DNA of 64,000 nucleotides from Sphingopyxis sp. (GTDB lineage Bacteria; Pseudomonadota; Alphaproteobacteria; Sphingomonadales; Sphingomonadaceae). A program made the translations under genes and the position numbers. Position 1 is the stretch's first letter; each line of letters begins with the position of its first letter. Below are positions 33,909 to 43,915 of this stretch, piece by piece. Where the stretch lies: assembly GCA_002733865.1 (NCBI GenBank), contig NVXM01000033.1, forward strand, positions 18,860 through 82,859. Reading direction: 5' to 3'. The notes beneath the pieces are model-generated. The model was not told where the DNA came from and did not search any database. It was given only the letters and a program-made list of their open reading frames with translations.

Positions 33909-35086
33909 TATCGGATATCCTCAAATATAAGAGAGGGATCCGGTAAAACTATCGTTGCAACAGCCATTCCATTCTTACTGTTAGCCAGAAATAGGGATGC
34001 ATTCTGTCCATATAGAGCTCTCAGACGCTGTTGGATATTGGTCAGGCCTGTACCAGTTCCGGCAGTCCGGTCGTCTGCTGTTCTGGGCGGAATTCTCACT
34101 CTGCCATCATTGGCGACGCTAATTCGCAGGCGATCATCATCAACGCGTGCGGAAATGATGATATTGAACGGTTGATCAACACCAGCAACGCCAAATTTAA
34201 CCGCATTTTCAATCAGCGGCTGGACGATTAACGACGGTATGCTCCAACCCCGCGCGGCAGGTTCGATGTCGACCCGATATTGTAACCGTTCCGGGAAGCG
34301 CATGCGCTCTATCTCGAGATAGCGAACCTGCTGATCAATTTCCTGTTCCACCGTAATCATGTCTTCGGCTCCGCCCGTCAGCACCGCCCGCATATAATCA
34401 GCAAGGTCATCGACCAGTTTTTCTGCCTGTTCATTTTGTCGATCAATGATGAGGCTGCTAACCGAATTGAGCGCGTTAAAGACGAAGTGCGGATTGAGCT
34501 GATAGCGCAATGCGCGGAGTTCGCTCTCTCGATTCACCCGCTCCAATTGGCGGCTGTGCGCCGTTACACGCTGGACGTCCTGACTATGCGACAAGGCCAG
34601 ATATAGAGCACCCCAGCTGGCCAAAATGAAATAGCGCGTAAACGCCTCGTCCAGAATGTAGGCCCAGTCGAAAGAGGCGAAGTCGATCGGGTCCAGCAAA
34701 TAGTATAGATCGAACAAGGCGGCTTCATGATTGAATACCACTTGGTCCAAGATTGCGATATAATTGGCCAGAATCATAGTCGGCAAGGTCAGCATAAAAA
34801 TCGACGCCGCCATGCCGTGGCCGCGCACTGCGATCAACAGGCGATAAAGTAACCACGTGAAGGTGATGCAAATGCTGGTCATGAGTATCCGCTGCACAAG
34901 CAGCGCATCGGCATTGTTCTGCGTCAAATATAATATGCGGCTGCTGACAAACAGAAAATAGGCGCCCCAAACGCCGAATATTGATTTGACCGCCAAGTCC
35001 CGATTAACGGGGAACAGCCGGTTGAACAAAGACGCAGTTTTTGCCCCGGTCTGTCGCGCCGGTCGATTGGCGGGGCCGGGTGTCAC
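33908..35086 (-). CDS. LytS-type sensor histidine kinase
   Basis: A membrane sensor kinase of the His_kinase/LytS type. Four to five membrane segments lie between about residues 33 and 165; the phosphorylated histidine is H200 in YQLNPHFVFNALNS; and the ATPase domain has the N box PLIENAVKFG and the G box GTGTGLTNIQQRL. Translation starts at GTG 35086, overlapping the stop of the upstream DUF2891 gene (GTGA). The partner regulator is the LytTR gene directly downstream. Confidence 0.93.
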   Translation of the reverse strand: MTPGPANRPARQTGAKTASLFNRLFPVNRDLAVKSIFGVWGAYFLFVSSRILYLTQNNADALLVQRILMTSICITFTWLLYRLLIAVRGHGMAASIFMLTLPTMILANYIAILDQVVFNHEAALFDLYYLLDPIDFASFDWAYILDEAFTRYFILASWGALYLALSHSQDVQRVTAHSRQLERVNRESELRALRYQLNPHFVFNALNSVSSLIIDRQNEQAEKLVDDLADYMRAVLTGGAEDMITVEQEIDQQVRYLEIERMRFPERLQYRVDIEPAARGWSIPSLIVQPLIENAVKFGVAGVDQPFNIIISARVDDDRLRISVANDGRVRIPPRTADDRTAGTGTGLTNIQQRLRALYGQNASLFLANSKNGMAVATIVLPDPSLIFEDIR

Positions 35087-36303
35087 GAACCCGGGTTGCT
35101 GGCGTTTGCGCCAATCCCCCGGCGCGTACGCCAGTAGGTAGCAAAGCTCGCCAGCCAGTGGCTGCCGGAATAATGTGGCGTGCGCACGGACTCCTCACCC
35201 GAATTGCCGTGCAAGCGCGCCGAAGCGAGCAGCGACGCCCGACGTGGATCGTCAGCTGGCAGGCCAGAGGCCATGCCCTCCAAAGCCCATGCCCGCGAAA
35301 GATTGAGCCCGTCCAGATGCACCAATTTGCCGTCGGTCGGGTCGTTCACGATGCCGACCGCGAGCCAGTCGCCACTGCCGTCGGTGGGAATCTCTGGCAG
35401 AAAGCCAGACAACCAACTGGCATATTCGCTTTCATCCATGACCCGCCGCATCAGGTCTGCCTCCATCAGACAAGGAGAAAGAAAATCCTCTCCCGATGGC
35501 TCATAGGCCATCGGACAATTCCCGTCGTCACGATGAAATTCTAGCGCCTTTCTGCGAACCAGGCTGGTCATTTCACTGTCGCCGCTGCGTTCCGCCCAAT
35601 CCAGAAAAAGTCCGAAAGCGAAGGCGGATTGGTTGTGCGTTCCCAGCCGGATCGGATAAGCCAATTTCGGCAACCATTGCTTGATATTGCCTACAATGAC
35701 CGTCTCCAGCGGCTCCAATCTGGCAAGCCATTCCTTCGCCTGCTCGGCTTTCCCATCATCACCGGCCGCAATTTCGCGCAATTCGGTGGTCAACTGCAAG
35801 AACCACGCAACGCCATATGGACGCTCGAACGCCGCTCGGTCAGCTCCTTGAAAATATCCGATCTCACCGGCTATTTTTTCTGCGGTAAAATTCGCGGCGA
35901 GAGCGGCAGCAATCTCTTCATCCATATCCGAAACCAGACCCTGACCCCAGAGCCGCGTCAGCAACCAATGACCGTGAACCGCGCTATGCCAATCGAAACA
36001 GCCATAGAATACGGGAGTCAGTTTCGCAGGTTCCGCTACATCGGCAGCGCTGCTCAAAACATGGCTGATCTTGTTGGGATATTGCCTGTTGATGCAATTG
36101 AGCGCGATCCGCGCATAGGCTTGATCCGCGCTGCGGGGTGTTAGCCCATGATCAGCCGGATCGGGTGCGGTATACCGACGCTCGAAAACATCGCGCTCCG
36201 GTGAAGATGACTCTGGCAAAGATGTCTCCGACTGGTCCTCCGCAACCGAACAACCCGCCAACGCCGCGATCAGTATCGCAGTCATCCCCTTTTGATAGAT
36301 CAT
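35083..36303 (-). CDS. DUF2891 family lipoprotein
   Basis: A 406-residue protein beginning with a lipoprotein signal (ILIAALAGC) when the ATG at 36303 is used; that start has GGGGGAGC six bases upstream. The body matches DUF2891: YGCFDWHSAVHGHWLL, RPYGVAWFLQL, HNQSAFAFGLFLDWA and HYSGSHWLASFATYW, an alpha/alpha-barrel pattern like that of carbohydrate-active enzymes. Activity is unknown. It overlaps the sensor kinase by four bases, so this envelope lipoprotein and the two-component system are made together. Confidence 0.87.
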   Translation of the reverse strand: MIYQKGMTAILIAALAGCSVAEDQSETSLPESSSPERDVFERRYTAPDPADHGLTPRSADQAYARIALNCINRQYPNKISHVLSSAADVAEPAKLTPVFYGCFDWHSAVHGHWLLTRLWGQGLVSDMDEEIAAALAANFTAEKIAGEIGYFQGADRAAFERPYGVAWFLQLTTELREIAAGDDGKAEQAKEWLARLEPLETVIVGNIKQWLPKLAYPIRLGTHNQSAFAFGLFLDWAERSGDSEMTSLVRRKALEFHRDDGNCPMAYEPSGEDFLSPCLMEADLMRRVMDESEYASWLSGFLPEIPTDGSGDWLAVGIVNDPTDGKLVHLDGLNLSRAWALEGMASGLPADDPRRASLLASARLHGNSGEESVRTPHYSGSHWLASFATYWRTRRGIGANASNPGS

Positions 36304-36350
36304 CCAAAGCTCCCCCATAAAAGCAATTTCAATAGAGATAAATTGACCCA

Positions 36351-37775
36351 TTGGCAAAAGACTATAGGGCAAAGATCTCTTCCGCCATTGCCGGTTCCGG
36401 CTGGGCGACTAGCAGTGGAACTGATAATATCGCGACGCAACCCGCCATATTTCTAACCGGCAGCCCCCTGCGGCACATTACAACGATGTCGCTGACCGCC
36501 AGCATTGGCCTGCTGACGATGTTTATCGTCGACTTTGCCGATCTGTTTTATATCGCGCAACTTGCGGACAGTTCCCTCACGGCGGCAATGGGCTTTGCAG
36601 CAACGATTCTGTTTTTCGCGACCGCGTTCCATATCGGGCTGATGATCGCGACCAGCGCGCTTGCGGCGCGCCATATCGGTCAGGGCAATCCGGATCAGGC
36701 GCGACGCTATCTGACCAACGTCATAATGCTGAGTATGATGCTGATCGTCCCATTAGCCGTTCTGTTTTTTATTTTCGCACCCGAGATTCTCGAACTTGCC
36801 GGTGCCGATGGCGCCGCCAATCAGGCTGCGACCGGTTATATCCGGATCTACGCACCATTTATGCCGTTCAGCGTCGCAGCGATGGTCTGCTCCGGTTTTC
36901 TGCGGGCTCATGGCGCTGCACGACGGGCGATGAACGTGACCCTCGCCATGGGCATTACAAATGCCATTCTCGATCCAATTTTCATCTTCGGGTTTGACTG
37001 GGGAATCAACGGGGCAGCAGTCGCCAGTGCTTGCGCCGCTGTGGTTTCAACACTGTTCGCCATCCGGCCCATTGTTCAATATTACGGCGGTTTTGAGCGT
37101 ATCTCCCTGTCAGGCTTTCGGCAGGACCTGTCTCCGATCATGACCATCCTGATTCCTGCGATCCTGACCAATCTTGCCACTCCGGTCGGCGGCTTCATTT
37201 CCTACCGTTTCGTCGCCGATTATCCCGACGATGTGATTGCCGGCTTTGCCGTTGTCGGCCGAGTGGTACCAGTCGCTTTCTGCCTGATGTTCTCGCTTTC
37301 CGGGGCCATCGGGCCAATCATTGGCCAGAATTTCGGTGCGCTGCAATTCGACCGGGTGCGAACCACCATCACACAAGCCACACTATTTGCTTTCGGCTAT
37401 ACCCTGATCATCTGGCCATTTCTCTATCTGCTCAGCGGCCCGATTTGTGACGCCTTCAATTTGGCTGGCGAAGGGCGTCACGTATTTTGGCTGTTTGCGG
37501 CCGTGTTGACCCCGCTTTTCTTCTTTAACGGCATGCTGTTCATCGGCAACGCCGCCTGTAACAACTTGGGTTATCCAACCTGGTCGACCGCAATGAACTG
37601 GCTGCGCAATACGCTCGGGCTAATCCCGTTTCTCTGGCTCGGCCGCGAGTATTACGGGCTCGACGGGATTGTGCTGGGACCGGCAATTGGCGGGATAGTT
37701 TTCGGGATAGCGGGCTATATGATAGCCCAATATCTGGTAAATCTGCAAGAGCAGCGAGCCGGATTAGTCGGTTAA
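36351..37775 (+). CDS. MATE family efflux transporter
   Basis: A 12-helix multidrug or metabolite antiporter of the MATE family, about 474 residues. Hydrophobic segments cover most of the length, and the family start GSPLRHITTMSLTASIGLL is at about residues 37-55, repeated in the second half (about 255 onward). No ATG precedes this conserved start, so translation must begin at TTG 36351, which has only a weak site; the first ATG (36486) would delete helix 1. It diverges from the DUF2891 gene 47 bases away. Confidence 0.85.
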   Translation: MAKDYRAKISSAIAGSGWATSSGTDNIATQPAIFLTGSPLRHITTMSLTASIGLLTMFIVDFADLFYIAQLADSSLTAAMGFAATILFFATAFHIGLMIATSALAARHIGQGNPDQARRYLTNVIMLSMMLIVPLAVLFFIFAPEILELAGADGAANQAATGYIRIYAPFMPFSVAAMVCSGFLRAHGAARRAMNVTLAMGITNAILDPIFIFGFDWGINGAAVASACAAVVSTLFAIRPIVQYYGGFERISLSGFRQDLSPIMTILIPAILTNLATPVGGFISYRFVADYPDDVIAGFAVVGRVVPVAFCLMFSLSGAIGPIIGQNFGALQFDRVRTTITQATLFAFGYTLIIWPFLYLLSGPICDAFNLAGEGRHVFWLFAAVLTPLFFFNGMLFIGNAACNNLGYPTWSTAMNWLRNTLGLIPFLWLGREYYGLDGIVLGPAIGGIVFGIAGYMIAQYLVNLQEQRAGLVG

Positions 37776-37897
37776 CCAGTTGCTCCCTGACGTCCCATCA
37801 TGGAACAGCGCTTTTTTGCTCCGCGCGCTATCGGAAAATTTCGCCTATCTGCGGCTCAAACTGCCCGCTTGGGCCAAATCTTATATCATGGAAATTT

Positions 37898-39226
37898 GTG
37901 CGCGTACCACCACCCTATGTCCCGCCTCTGAGCATTCACATTCCCGATTACGGGCAGAGTGATTGGGCGCGAGAACCGTTAACCATGATGGACGACGGAC
38001 CTGCCGGCACGCAAGACAATCGCGCGAAGCCGGATGCGGCAACCCCACAAGGCCCGAAACACTGGCACTCTTTTGCAAAATTGACGGTTCGCGAAAGAGT
38101 TTTGACCATATTTGTCCTTTTGAGTTTGATTTTGATCCCTGCAACCATGCCGCAATCGCGCGTGGATGCGCAGCAGTTCAACCCTAGCGACCCGCGACTG
38201 CAGTCCGTCGAGCGAGCTGAGGAAAATTTTGCCGGTTCGGCATTTTATTTCACCGATCCCGACTATGCGATTCCGCAAAATTACGGCGGTATCGGCCTAG
38301 ATCCACTCGCCGACCCTGGAGCCGGACTGGCTGACGGTCTGTCGGATATGACTGGTGACGATGCTGATCCCGCGTCGCGCGCGCATCTTATTCGGCCCAC
38401 CGCCTTTCGCGGCTCTTCACTGGACAACAGCAGGGCGTTGCAATGTCTGAACCAGGCGATCTACTACGAAGCGGGCATGGAGCCCGATGCCGGTCAACGC
38501 GCTGTTGCCCAAGTGATCCTGAACCGGGTTCGGCATCCGAGCTATCCCAGCACGGTCTGCGGTGTGATCTATCAAGGCAGCGAACGCGCTACCGGTTGCC
38601 AGTTCACCTACACTTGCGACGGTTCACTGCGCCGCAAACCGTCCCGCTTCCACTGGGAGCGAGCCAGAAAAGTTGCGATCGAGGCATTGGCAGGAAAAAG
38701 CTACACGACGGTCGGCACCGCCACCCATTATCATGCAAGCTATGTCTATCCCTATTGGGCGCCAAGCCTGCGGTTCCTCGGAACGGTCGGAGCGCATCGC
38801 TTTTACAGCTGGAAGGGCAATGCCGGAAAGGCCAGCGCTTTCAATCAACAATACCGCGGCGGCGAGCCGGTTCCGGCACCGAAGCCACGGCGCTATGATG
38901 TCGCGACAGGTGGCACGCCGGCGTCTTCGCTCGATCCGATCGCCTTGGAAAAAGCGTATGAGGAAGGCCGTCGTAAAGCCGAGGCGGAAGCTGCACAATC
39001 AGAGAAAAGGGCAGCTCTCGCGGCAGACACTGCGCGCAGACATGATCGATCCGCACCCGCGGTGGATATCAATTCACCCCGATCCTATCAGGCCCCCAAT
39101 TACAGCGCGGAAGCGAAGGCCAAGGGTGGTGAGGAAGCCTTTGCCGGACAAAATCTTCCTGAAGTCGGGCGGATCAAACCCGAATTCCGCAACAGCGGGA
39201 CCTGGAAGAAAAAACCGACAAGCTAG
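37898..39226 (+). CDS. SleB-type cell wall hydrolase
   Basis: The catalytic part (about residues 175-300) belongs to the Hydrolase_2/SleB family of peptidoglycan hydrolases: CLNQAIYYEAGMEPDAGQRA with the expected glutamate, and TVCGVIYQGSERATGCQFTYTC. A membrane anchor is at about residues 70-88. The C-terminal third is a charged, alanine-rich linker without a domain. Start is uncertain: GTG 37898 has a GGA site; ATG 37985 is an alternative and keeps the anchor. It probably acts in periplasmic wall remodelling. Confidence 0.86.
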   Translation: MRVPPPYVPPLSIHIPDYGQSDWAREPLTMMDDGPAGTQDNRAKPDAATPQGPKHWHSFAKLTVRERVLTIFVLLSLILIPATMPQSRVDAQQFNPSDPRLQSVERAEENFAGSAFYFTDPDYAIPQNYGGIGLDPLADPGAGLADGLSDMTGDDADPASRAHLIRPTAFRGSSLDNSRALQCLNQAIYYEAGMEPDAGQRAVAQVILNRVRHPSYPSTVCGVIYQGSERATGCQFTYTCDGSLRRKPSRFHWERARKVAIEALAGKSYTTVGTATHYHASYVYPYWAPSLRFLGTVGAHRFYSWKGNAGKASAFNQQYRGGEPVPAPKPRRYDVATGGTPASSLDPIALEKAYEEGRRKAEAEAAQSEKRAALAADTARRHDRSAPAVDINSPRSYQAPNYSAEAKAKGGEEAFAGQNLPEVGRIKPEFRNSGTWKKKPTS

Positions 39227-39346
39227 TCTGGAGCGCTGGTTTGGCGATAGTTTCGCTGGCAACCAACAATGGGTTTCCCTTGCCAATGCCCTTGACTCCC
39301 GACTAAAGGCTCTCGATTTTTATTGGAAACGAAGCGGAGCGCTCTG

Positions 39347-40720
39347 ATGGCGACGAATTGGACGGCAAATAGCTGGCGGGATTTTGAAGGATTGCACATG
39401 CCGCAATATCCTGACGCCACAAAACTAGCGGAAACAGAGGGGCTGCTTGGCAGCTACCCTCCGCTGGTCTTTGCCGGCGAAGCCCGTAGCCTGAAGAAAG
39501 ACCTGGCCGATGTCGTGGCTGGCAAAGCATTTCTTTTACAGGGCGGCGACTGCGCCGAGAGCTTCGCAGAATTTCATCCAAACAACATCCGCGATACGTT
39601 CCGCGTCATTTTGCAAATGGCGGTGGTACTGACCTATGCGTCAAAACTGCCGGTGGTCAAAGTGGGGCGCATGGCAGGCCAGTTCGCCAAACCGCGCTCT
39701 TCTGACACAGAAGTGCAGGATGGTTTGGAATTGCCCAGCTACCGCGGGGATATCATCAACGGAATCGAATTTGATAGCGCGCGCAGGGACCCGGATCCGG
39801 AACGGATGGTCCGCGCATATAACCAGTCTGCCGCCACGCTCAATCTGCTCCGCGCTTTCTCTACCGGCGGCTACGCCAATCTGAAGCAGGTTCATGGCTG
39901 GACTCACGATTTCATGGCGCGCAGCCCGTGGGCGAAAAAATTTGAAGAAATGGCCGACCGGATTGGCGAGGCCTTGGCCTTCATGGAAGCCTGCGGGATC
40001 AATCCTGATACGGTTCCTCAACTCAAAGCCACGTCCTTCTATACCAGCCACGAAGCGCTGCTGTTGCCATATGAAGAATGTCTGACGCGACAGGACAGCC
40101 TCACCGGTCAATGGTACGACACCAGCGCGCATTTTCTCTGGATAGGGGACCGGACCCGGTTCGAGGGCTCTGCGCATGTCGAATTTCTGCGTGGCATCGG
40201 CAACCCGATCGGCATGAAATGCGGACCATCGCTGACGCCCGACGCGCTTTTGAAGATGCTTGACACGCTTAATCCGGAACGTGAGCCGGGCCGGATCACG
40301 CTGATTTCGCGCTTCGGGCACGATAAGGTCATCAGTGGCCTGTCCCCTCTCGTTCAGGCGGTGAAACGAGAGGGTCATCCCGTCGTCTGGTCTTGCGATC
40401 CGATGCACGGCAATGTGATCAAGGCGGAAAGCGGCTACAAGACCCGTCCGTTTGATCGCATCCTGACCGAAGTGCGCGGCTTTTTCGCAGTTCATCGAGC
40501 AGAAGGCACTTTTGCCGGTGGCATTCATTGCGAAATGACGGGCCAGAACGTTACCGAATGCACTGGCGGTGGCGTAGCGATTACCGATGCGTCGCTGGGC
40601 GACCGCTATCACACCCATTGCGACCCTCGCCTCAACGCCGCGCAATCGCTGGAGCTCGCATTCCTGCTGGCGGAAATGCTCAATCAGGAACTGTCAGAGC
40701 GGACGCGAGAGGCCGCCTGA
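39347..40720 (+). CDS. aroG: 3-deoxy-7-phosphoheptulonate synthase, class II
   Basis: This enzyme condenses phosphoenolpyruvate and erythrose 4-phosphate, starting the shikimate pathway. Its 457 residues are the plant-like class II form, with GGDCAESFAEF (metal-binding cysteine), KVGRMAGQFAKPRS, WIGDRTRFEGSAHVEF and DPMHGN. ATG 39347 has a GGAG site; the frame continues eight codons upstream. A small membrane protein gene starts one base after its stop. The symbol follows common annotation of alphaproteobacterial class II enzymes and could equally be aroF or aroH. Confidence 0.94.
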   Translation: MATNWTANSWRDFEGLHMPQYPDATKLAETEGLLGSYPPLVFAGEARSLKKDLADVVAGKAFLLQGGDCAESFAEFHPNNIRDTFRVILQMAVVLTYASKLPVVKVGRMAGQFAKPRSSDTEVQDGLELPSYRGDIINGIEFDSARRDPDPERMVRAYNQSAATLNLLRAFSTGGYANLKQVHGWTHDFMARSPWAKKFEEMADRIGEALAFMEACGINPDTVPQLKATSFYTSHEALLLPYEECLTRQDSLTGQWYDTSAHFLWIGDRTRFEGSAHVEFLRGIGNPIGMKCGPSLTPDALLKMLDTLNPEREPGRITLISRFGHDKVISGLSPLVQAVKREGHPVVWSCDPMHGNVIKAESGYKTRPFDRILTEVRGFFAVHRAEGTFAGGIHCEMTGQNVTECTGGGVAITDASLGDRYHTHCDPRLNAAQSLELAFLLAEMLNQELSERTREAA

Positions 40721-40721
40721 T

Positions 40722-40955
40722 ATGGTCGAAAAGGCAAAGCCTTCACGGATGCGCCCGGAAGATTATGCGGCGGAAGAATCGCCGATGAGACGACGTGTGA
40801 CCTACGTCCGCAGGGAGATCGTCAGCAAGGGCGTTGGCTTCGGCAGCGCTCTGGCGATCGCCATCAGCTTCACCACCCACAAGTCAATTTTTTGGGCGAT
40901 CATCCACGGCTTCTTTTCCTGGCTCTACGTCCTCTACTATGCGTTGACGCGGTAG
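40722..40955 (+). CDS. Small membrane protein after aroG
   Basis: A 77-residue protein from ATG 40722, one base after the aroG stop, so translation is probably coupled. The N-terminal 40 residues are charged, and a hydrophobic hairpin (about 43-73; SALAIAISFTTHKSIFWAII and FFSWLYVLYYAL) follows. I recognise no function. Conservation of its position next to aroG would be the best clue. Confidence 0.72.
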   Translation: MVEKAKPSRMRPEDYAAEESPMRRRVTYVRREIVSKGVGFGSALAIAISFTTHKSIFWAIIHGFFSWLYVLYYALTR

Positions 40956-41039
40956 GTGTCGGCTAAGCCCAGCCTATTTGCGTGACATTGCCGGGCCGCA
41001 AGACTATCCAAAAGACTGGAAAATCGGCAGGAAAACGTC

Positions 41040-41591
41040 ATGATCCGATCACTCTTGGGTATTATAGCGAGCGCGATGGCGGTTGCCGGATGTGCCGGAC
41101 CGATTGAAACCCGTGTCCAGAGCCAACAGCTTGTGCCGGCCGTGGAACAAAAAGGCTTTGCCTGGTCTCCAATAGATCCGATCGCCAATCGCGACACCGA
41201 GCTGGCCCGGGACTTGGTCGGGAAGTCGCTCGTCGAGAAGGGCTACCAGCAGACGCCAGATGCTACAATATTGGTGCATGTCGCGCTCGCCGATCGACCA
41301 GCCAATATCGCCATTGATGCCGGTGACGACAAAGCGGTGCAACCCCTGGTCCCTGCGAAACGGCAGAAAAGCTTCCAATCCTGCAAAGATCGTGAACATA
41401 GGTTAACGGTAAGCCTTTTTGATCAGAGGCGCCGCCAAAAGCTATATTCCGGCAGCGCGGCGGAATATCATTGCAAGGGCACAATTGCGCAGTCGCTGCC
41501 GTTTCTCGTCAATGCTGCGCTTTCCGGACTTGACGGTAATATCAGTGATACACCGGTAAGCAGAACCCGCACCCGCCAGGGCATCGAGTGA
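41040..41591 (+). CDS. DUF4136-like lipoprotein
   Basis: A 183-residue envelope lipoprotein; the signal MIRSLLGIIASAMAVAGC places the acylated cysteine at position 18. The remainder has the DUF4136 pattern (FAWSPIDP near the start, RDLVGKSLVEKGYQ, LTVSLFDQRRRQKLYSGSA). Role unknown. It converges with the CHASE2 kinase gene, one base apart. Confidence 0.78.
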   Translation: MIRSLLGIIASAMAVAGCAGPIETRVQSQQLVPAVEQKGFAWSPIDPIANRDTELARDLVGKSLVEKGYQQTPDATILVHVALADRPANIAIDAGDDKAVQPLVPAKRQKSFQSCKDREHRLTVSLFDQRRRQKLYSGSAAEYHCKGTIAQSLPFLVNAALSGLDGNISDTPVSRTRTRQGIE

Positions 41592-41592
41592 T

Positions 41593-43866
41593 TCAGTCAA
41601 TTTGCTCCTGAACGTCGGCAGCCAACGGTAGCAGCACCGTGAAGCAAGCGCCGCCATCGCGACGATTTTCCCCACGGATGTTGCCGCCGTGCCGCTCCAT
41701 CACCTTGGCGACAAAATTCAATCCCAGCCCGGCACCCTTTATCGATGAACGCGCCATCACGTCATCGCTGGCGAACCGCTCAAACAGTTGACCCAGCATC
41801 TGCTCGGAAATCCCTTTACCCTGATCAGCGATGGCGACCGATACAAATGATTGTCGGTCCAGTTCTGTCACCCGGATTAAAATTGTCACGACACCGCCAT
41901 CGGGACTATATTTGATCGCATTGTCGATCAGATTGACAAAGGAACGGTATAGGCTCGATGGCTCACCGTTTACGAACGCCCCGTCAGACTGGTCATCAAT
42001 TTCACATCGTATATTACGTGCTTTGCAAAGCGGCCAAAGCCCATCGCTGGCTTCCGCAACCAGCTCCGATAACAATATATCCTCACCCGAAAATTCGCTG
42101 GAATCGATCCGGGCCAGTCCGACAAAATTGTCGGCGAGCGCTAACGTATGCCGGGCATGCCTCTTGATCCTGCCGATGAATTCATCCTCATCTTTCCCGT
42201 CAAGAAGAGCCAGAATCGCCGCCTGTGGCGCGCGCATGTCGTGCGAAAGCAGTTGCAGGACCTCCTCCCTTAACTCGGCCGCGTGGGCCATTTCCGTGAT
42301 GTCGGCAAGATAATGGATATGGCCCTTCAATATGCCGTCGTTCGACATAACGGGGGCGCGGCGCATCGCGAAAATTTCGCCGTGATAGGATGTGAACTCA
42401 ACATAATCGTTTTTTGCGGGCCGGCTCTTCAAATCAAGATAATCTTTGACAGACTCCAGATCATTGGCCGAAACAAAGCGCTGAAGCATGTCATCGAGCG
42501 CCAGGTCGTGAGGACCGTCCTCCATTCCGGCCTGCGCCAGCTGATTGACGAATATTACCTTGCCGTCGAGATCTGTAATAAACATCGGGTCGGGCAGATT
42601 TCTTAGCGCATCGCTTATGAACCGGCGCAGATCGCGGACATGCGAAATGGCGTGAGTCAATCGCTCGGCCTGACCGGTAATGAGGTCCACGGGCCCAAGC
42701 TCCGAACGCATGATCGGGATGTCAATTTTTGACCGATCAAATTGCTGCAATTCGCTATCCATGAAATCGCTCGTCGCCTGCAACCGACGCCAGCCCCAAA
42801 CCGGATAGACCAATATGACCCCCAAAAGAGCGGCTCCAGGGGCAAACCAGAAAGAGAATTTGAGAAGGAGCGCACTGCAGAGCAATATCATCAGGATCAA
42901 GCCAAAGGAGACGATGATCGTCGTTCGCGGAGTCCATCGCCAGAAGCCGATCAGCAATATCCAGAGCGGCAATAGCGAAAGCGCAAGCTGCGGGATGCGG
43001 GATAGCGGAACTATAAAATCATCTCGCACCATCGCACTGTACAGATTTGCCATTATTTCCACTCCGGCAAGAGTTCCGCCATCGCCAAGCGGGACCGGAT
43101 ATTGATCGCCGAGGCCGTTCGCTGTCGCTCCAACCAACAGGATTTTATCGTCGAGGAAAGCCGCTGGCACCTCTCCGCTGGCCAGAGCAGCAAAGGGTAT
43201 CGACTGGTATGCGCCGCGACGGGCAAAAGGCATTAACAACATTTGGTCACAATCGGCCAGCCGCTGATAAGCGGGAGACGGGTGTCCCTCAACCGATCGA
43301 TAAAGCATTTCCATCAAATGCGGCCAGTCCGAGCCAGACGACTTGTCGCCAACGCATAGCGCCGCACGGCGAACCACGCCGTCAGTGTCGAGCGGAAGAT
43401 TGACGTGCCCCAGACCGTCTGCCGCTTGTTCCAAAGGCTTGATTGGCAATGCCACGTCATAATCTGCGCCATTGCTGCCAGGCACCACGAAATGCAGCGG
43501 CAGAAATAGCTTAGATGCGTTCGCCATGGCCCGCGCCAGTGCCGCATCATCATCGCGATCGCCTGCTTCACTTAATAGAATATCGAAGCCGATCGCTTTG
43601 GGATTGCCGACCGCAAGTTGCTCCAGAAGCTCGGCATGCCGGTACCTCGGCCATGGCCATTTCCCATAAGCAGCGAGACTGTCTTCATCAATCTCGACGA
43701 TCATGATGTCGGTTGGCGGCGCAGGCCGATCAATAGCGGAAAGCTGGTCATAGACCAGATTGTCGAACGGCGACACACTGTCCCAAAATGACAGGGCCGC
43801 CACCACGCAGGATGCCAACGCCGCCACCGCCAGCCATTCTACCCCCAATCGTTGGCGCAGTCTCAT
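41593..43866 (-). CDS. CHASE2-domain sensor histidine kinase
   Basis: A 757-residue membrane kinase. After the first helix, residues about 30-275 form an extracytoplasmic CHASE2 domain (YDQLSAIDRPAPPTDIMIVEIDEDSL; GKWPWPRYRHAELL), followed by three membrane segments (about 290-360), a PAS-like region (about 420-520), a HisKA domain with the histidine in LLSHDMRAPQ (about 543), and an ATPase domain with LIDNAIKYSPDGG and GAGLGLNFV. It is the last gene of a three-gene operon with an OmpR-type regulator and a FecR/LysM protein, its likely partners. Confidence 0.92.
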   Translation of the reverse strand: MRLRQRLGVEWLAVAALASCVVAALSFWDSVSPFDNLVYDQLSAIDRPAPPTDIMIVEIDEDSLAAYGKWPWPRYRHAELLEQLAVGNPKAIGFDILLSEAGDRDDDAALARAMANASKLFLPLHFVVPGSNGADYDVALPIKPLEQAADGLGHVNLPLDTDGVVRRAALCVGDKSSGSDWPHLMEMLYRSVEGHPSPAYQRLADCDQMLLMPFARRGAYQSIPFAALASGEVPAAFLDDKILLVGATANGLGDQYPVPLGDGGTLAGVEIMANLYSAMVRDDFIVPLSRIPQLALSLLPLWILLIGFWRWTPRTTIIVSFGLILMILLCSALLLKFSFWFAPGAALLGVILVYPVWGWRRLQATSDFMDSELQQFDRSKIDIPIMRSELGPVDLITGQAERLTHAISHVRDLRRFISDALRNLPDPMFITDLDGKVIFVNQLAQAGMEDGPHDLALDDMLQRFVSANDLESVKDYLDLKSRPAKNDYVEFTSYHGEIFAMRRAPVMSNDGILKGHIHYLADITEMAHAAELREEVLQLLSHDMRAPQAAILALLDGKDEDEFIGRIKRHARHTLALADNFVGLARIDSSEFSGEDILLSELVAEASDGLWPLCKARNIRCEIDDQSDGAFVNGEPSSLYRSFVNLIDNAIKYSPDGGVVTILIRVTELDRQSFVSVAIADQGKGISEQMLGQLFERFASDDVMARSSIKGAGLGLNFVAKVMERHGGNIRGENRRDGGACFTVLLPLAADVQEQID

Positions 43867-43915
43867 CGATGATTGGGCCTCCGCAGGGAATCGACCATAG
43901 GCTGGCCTTTGACAG

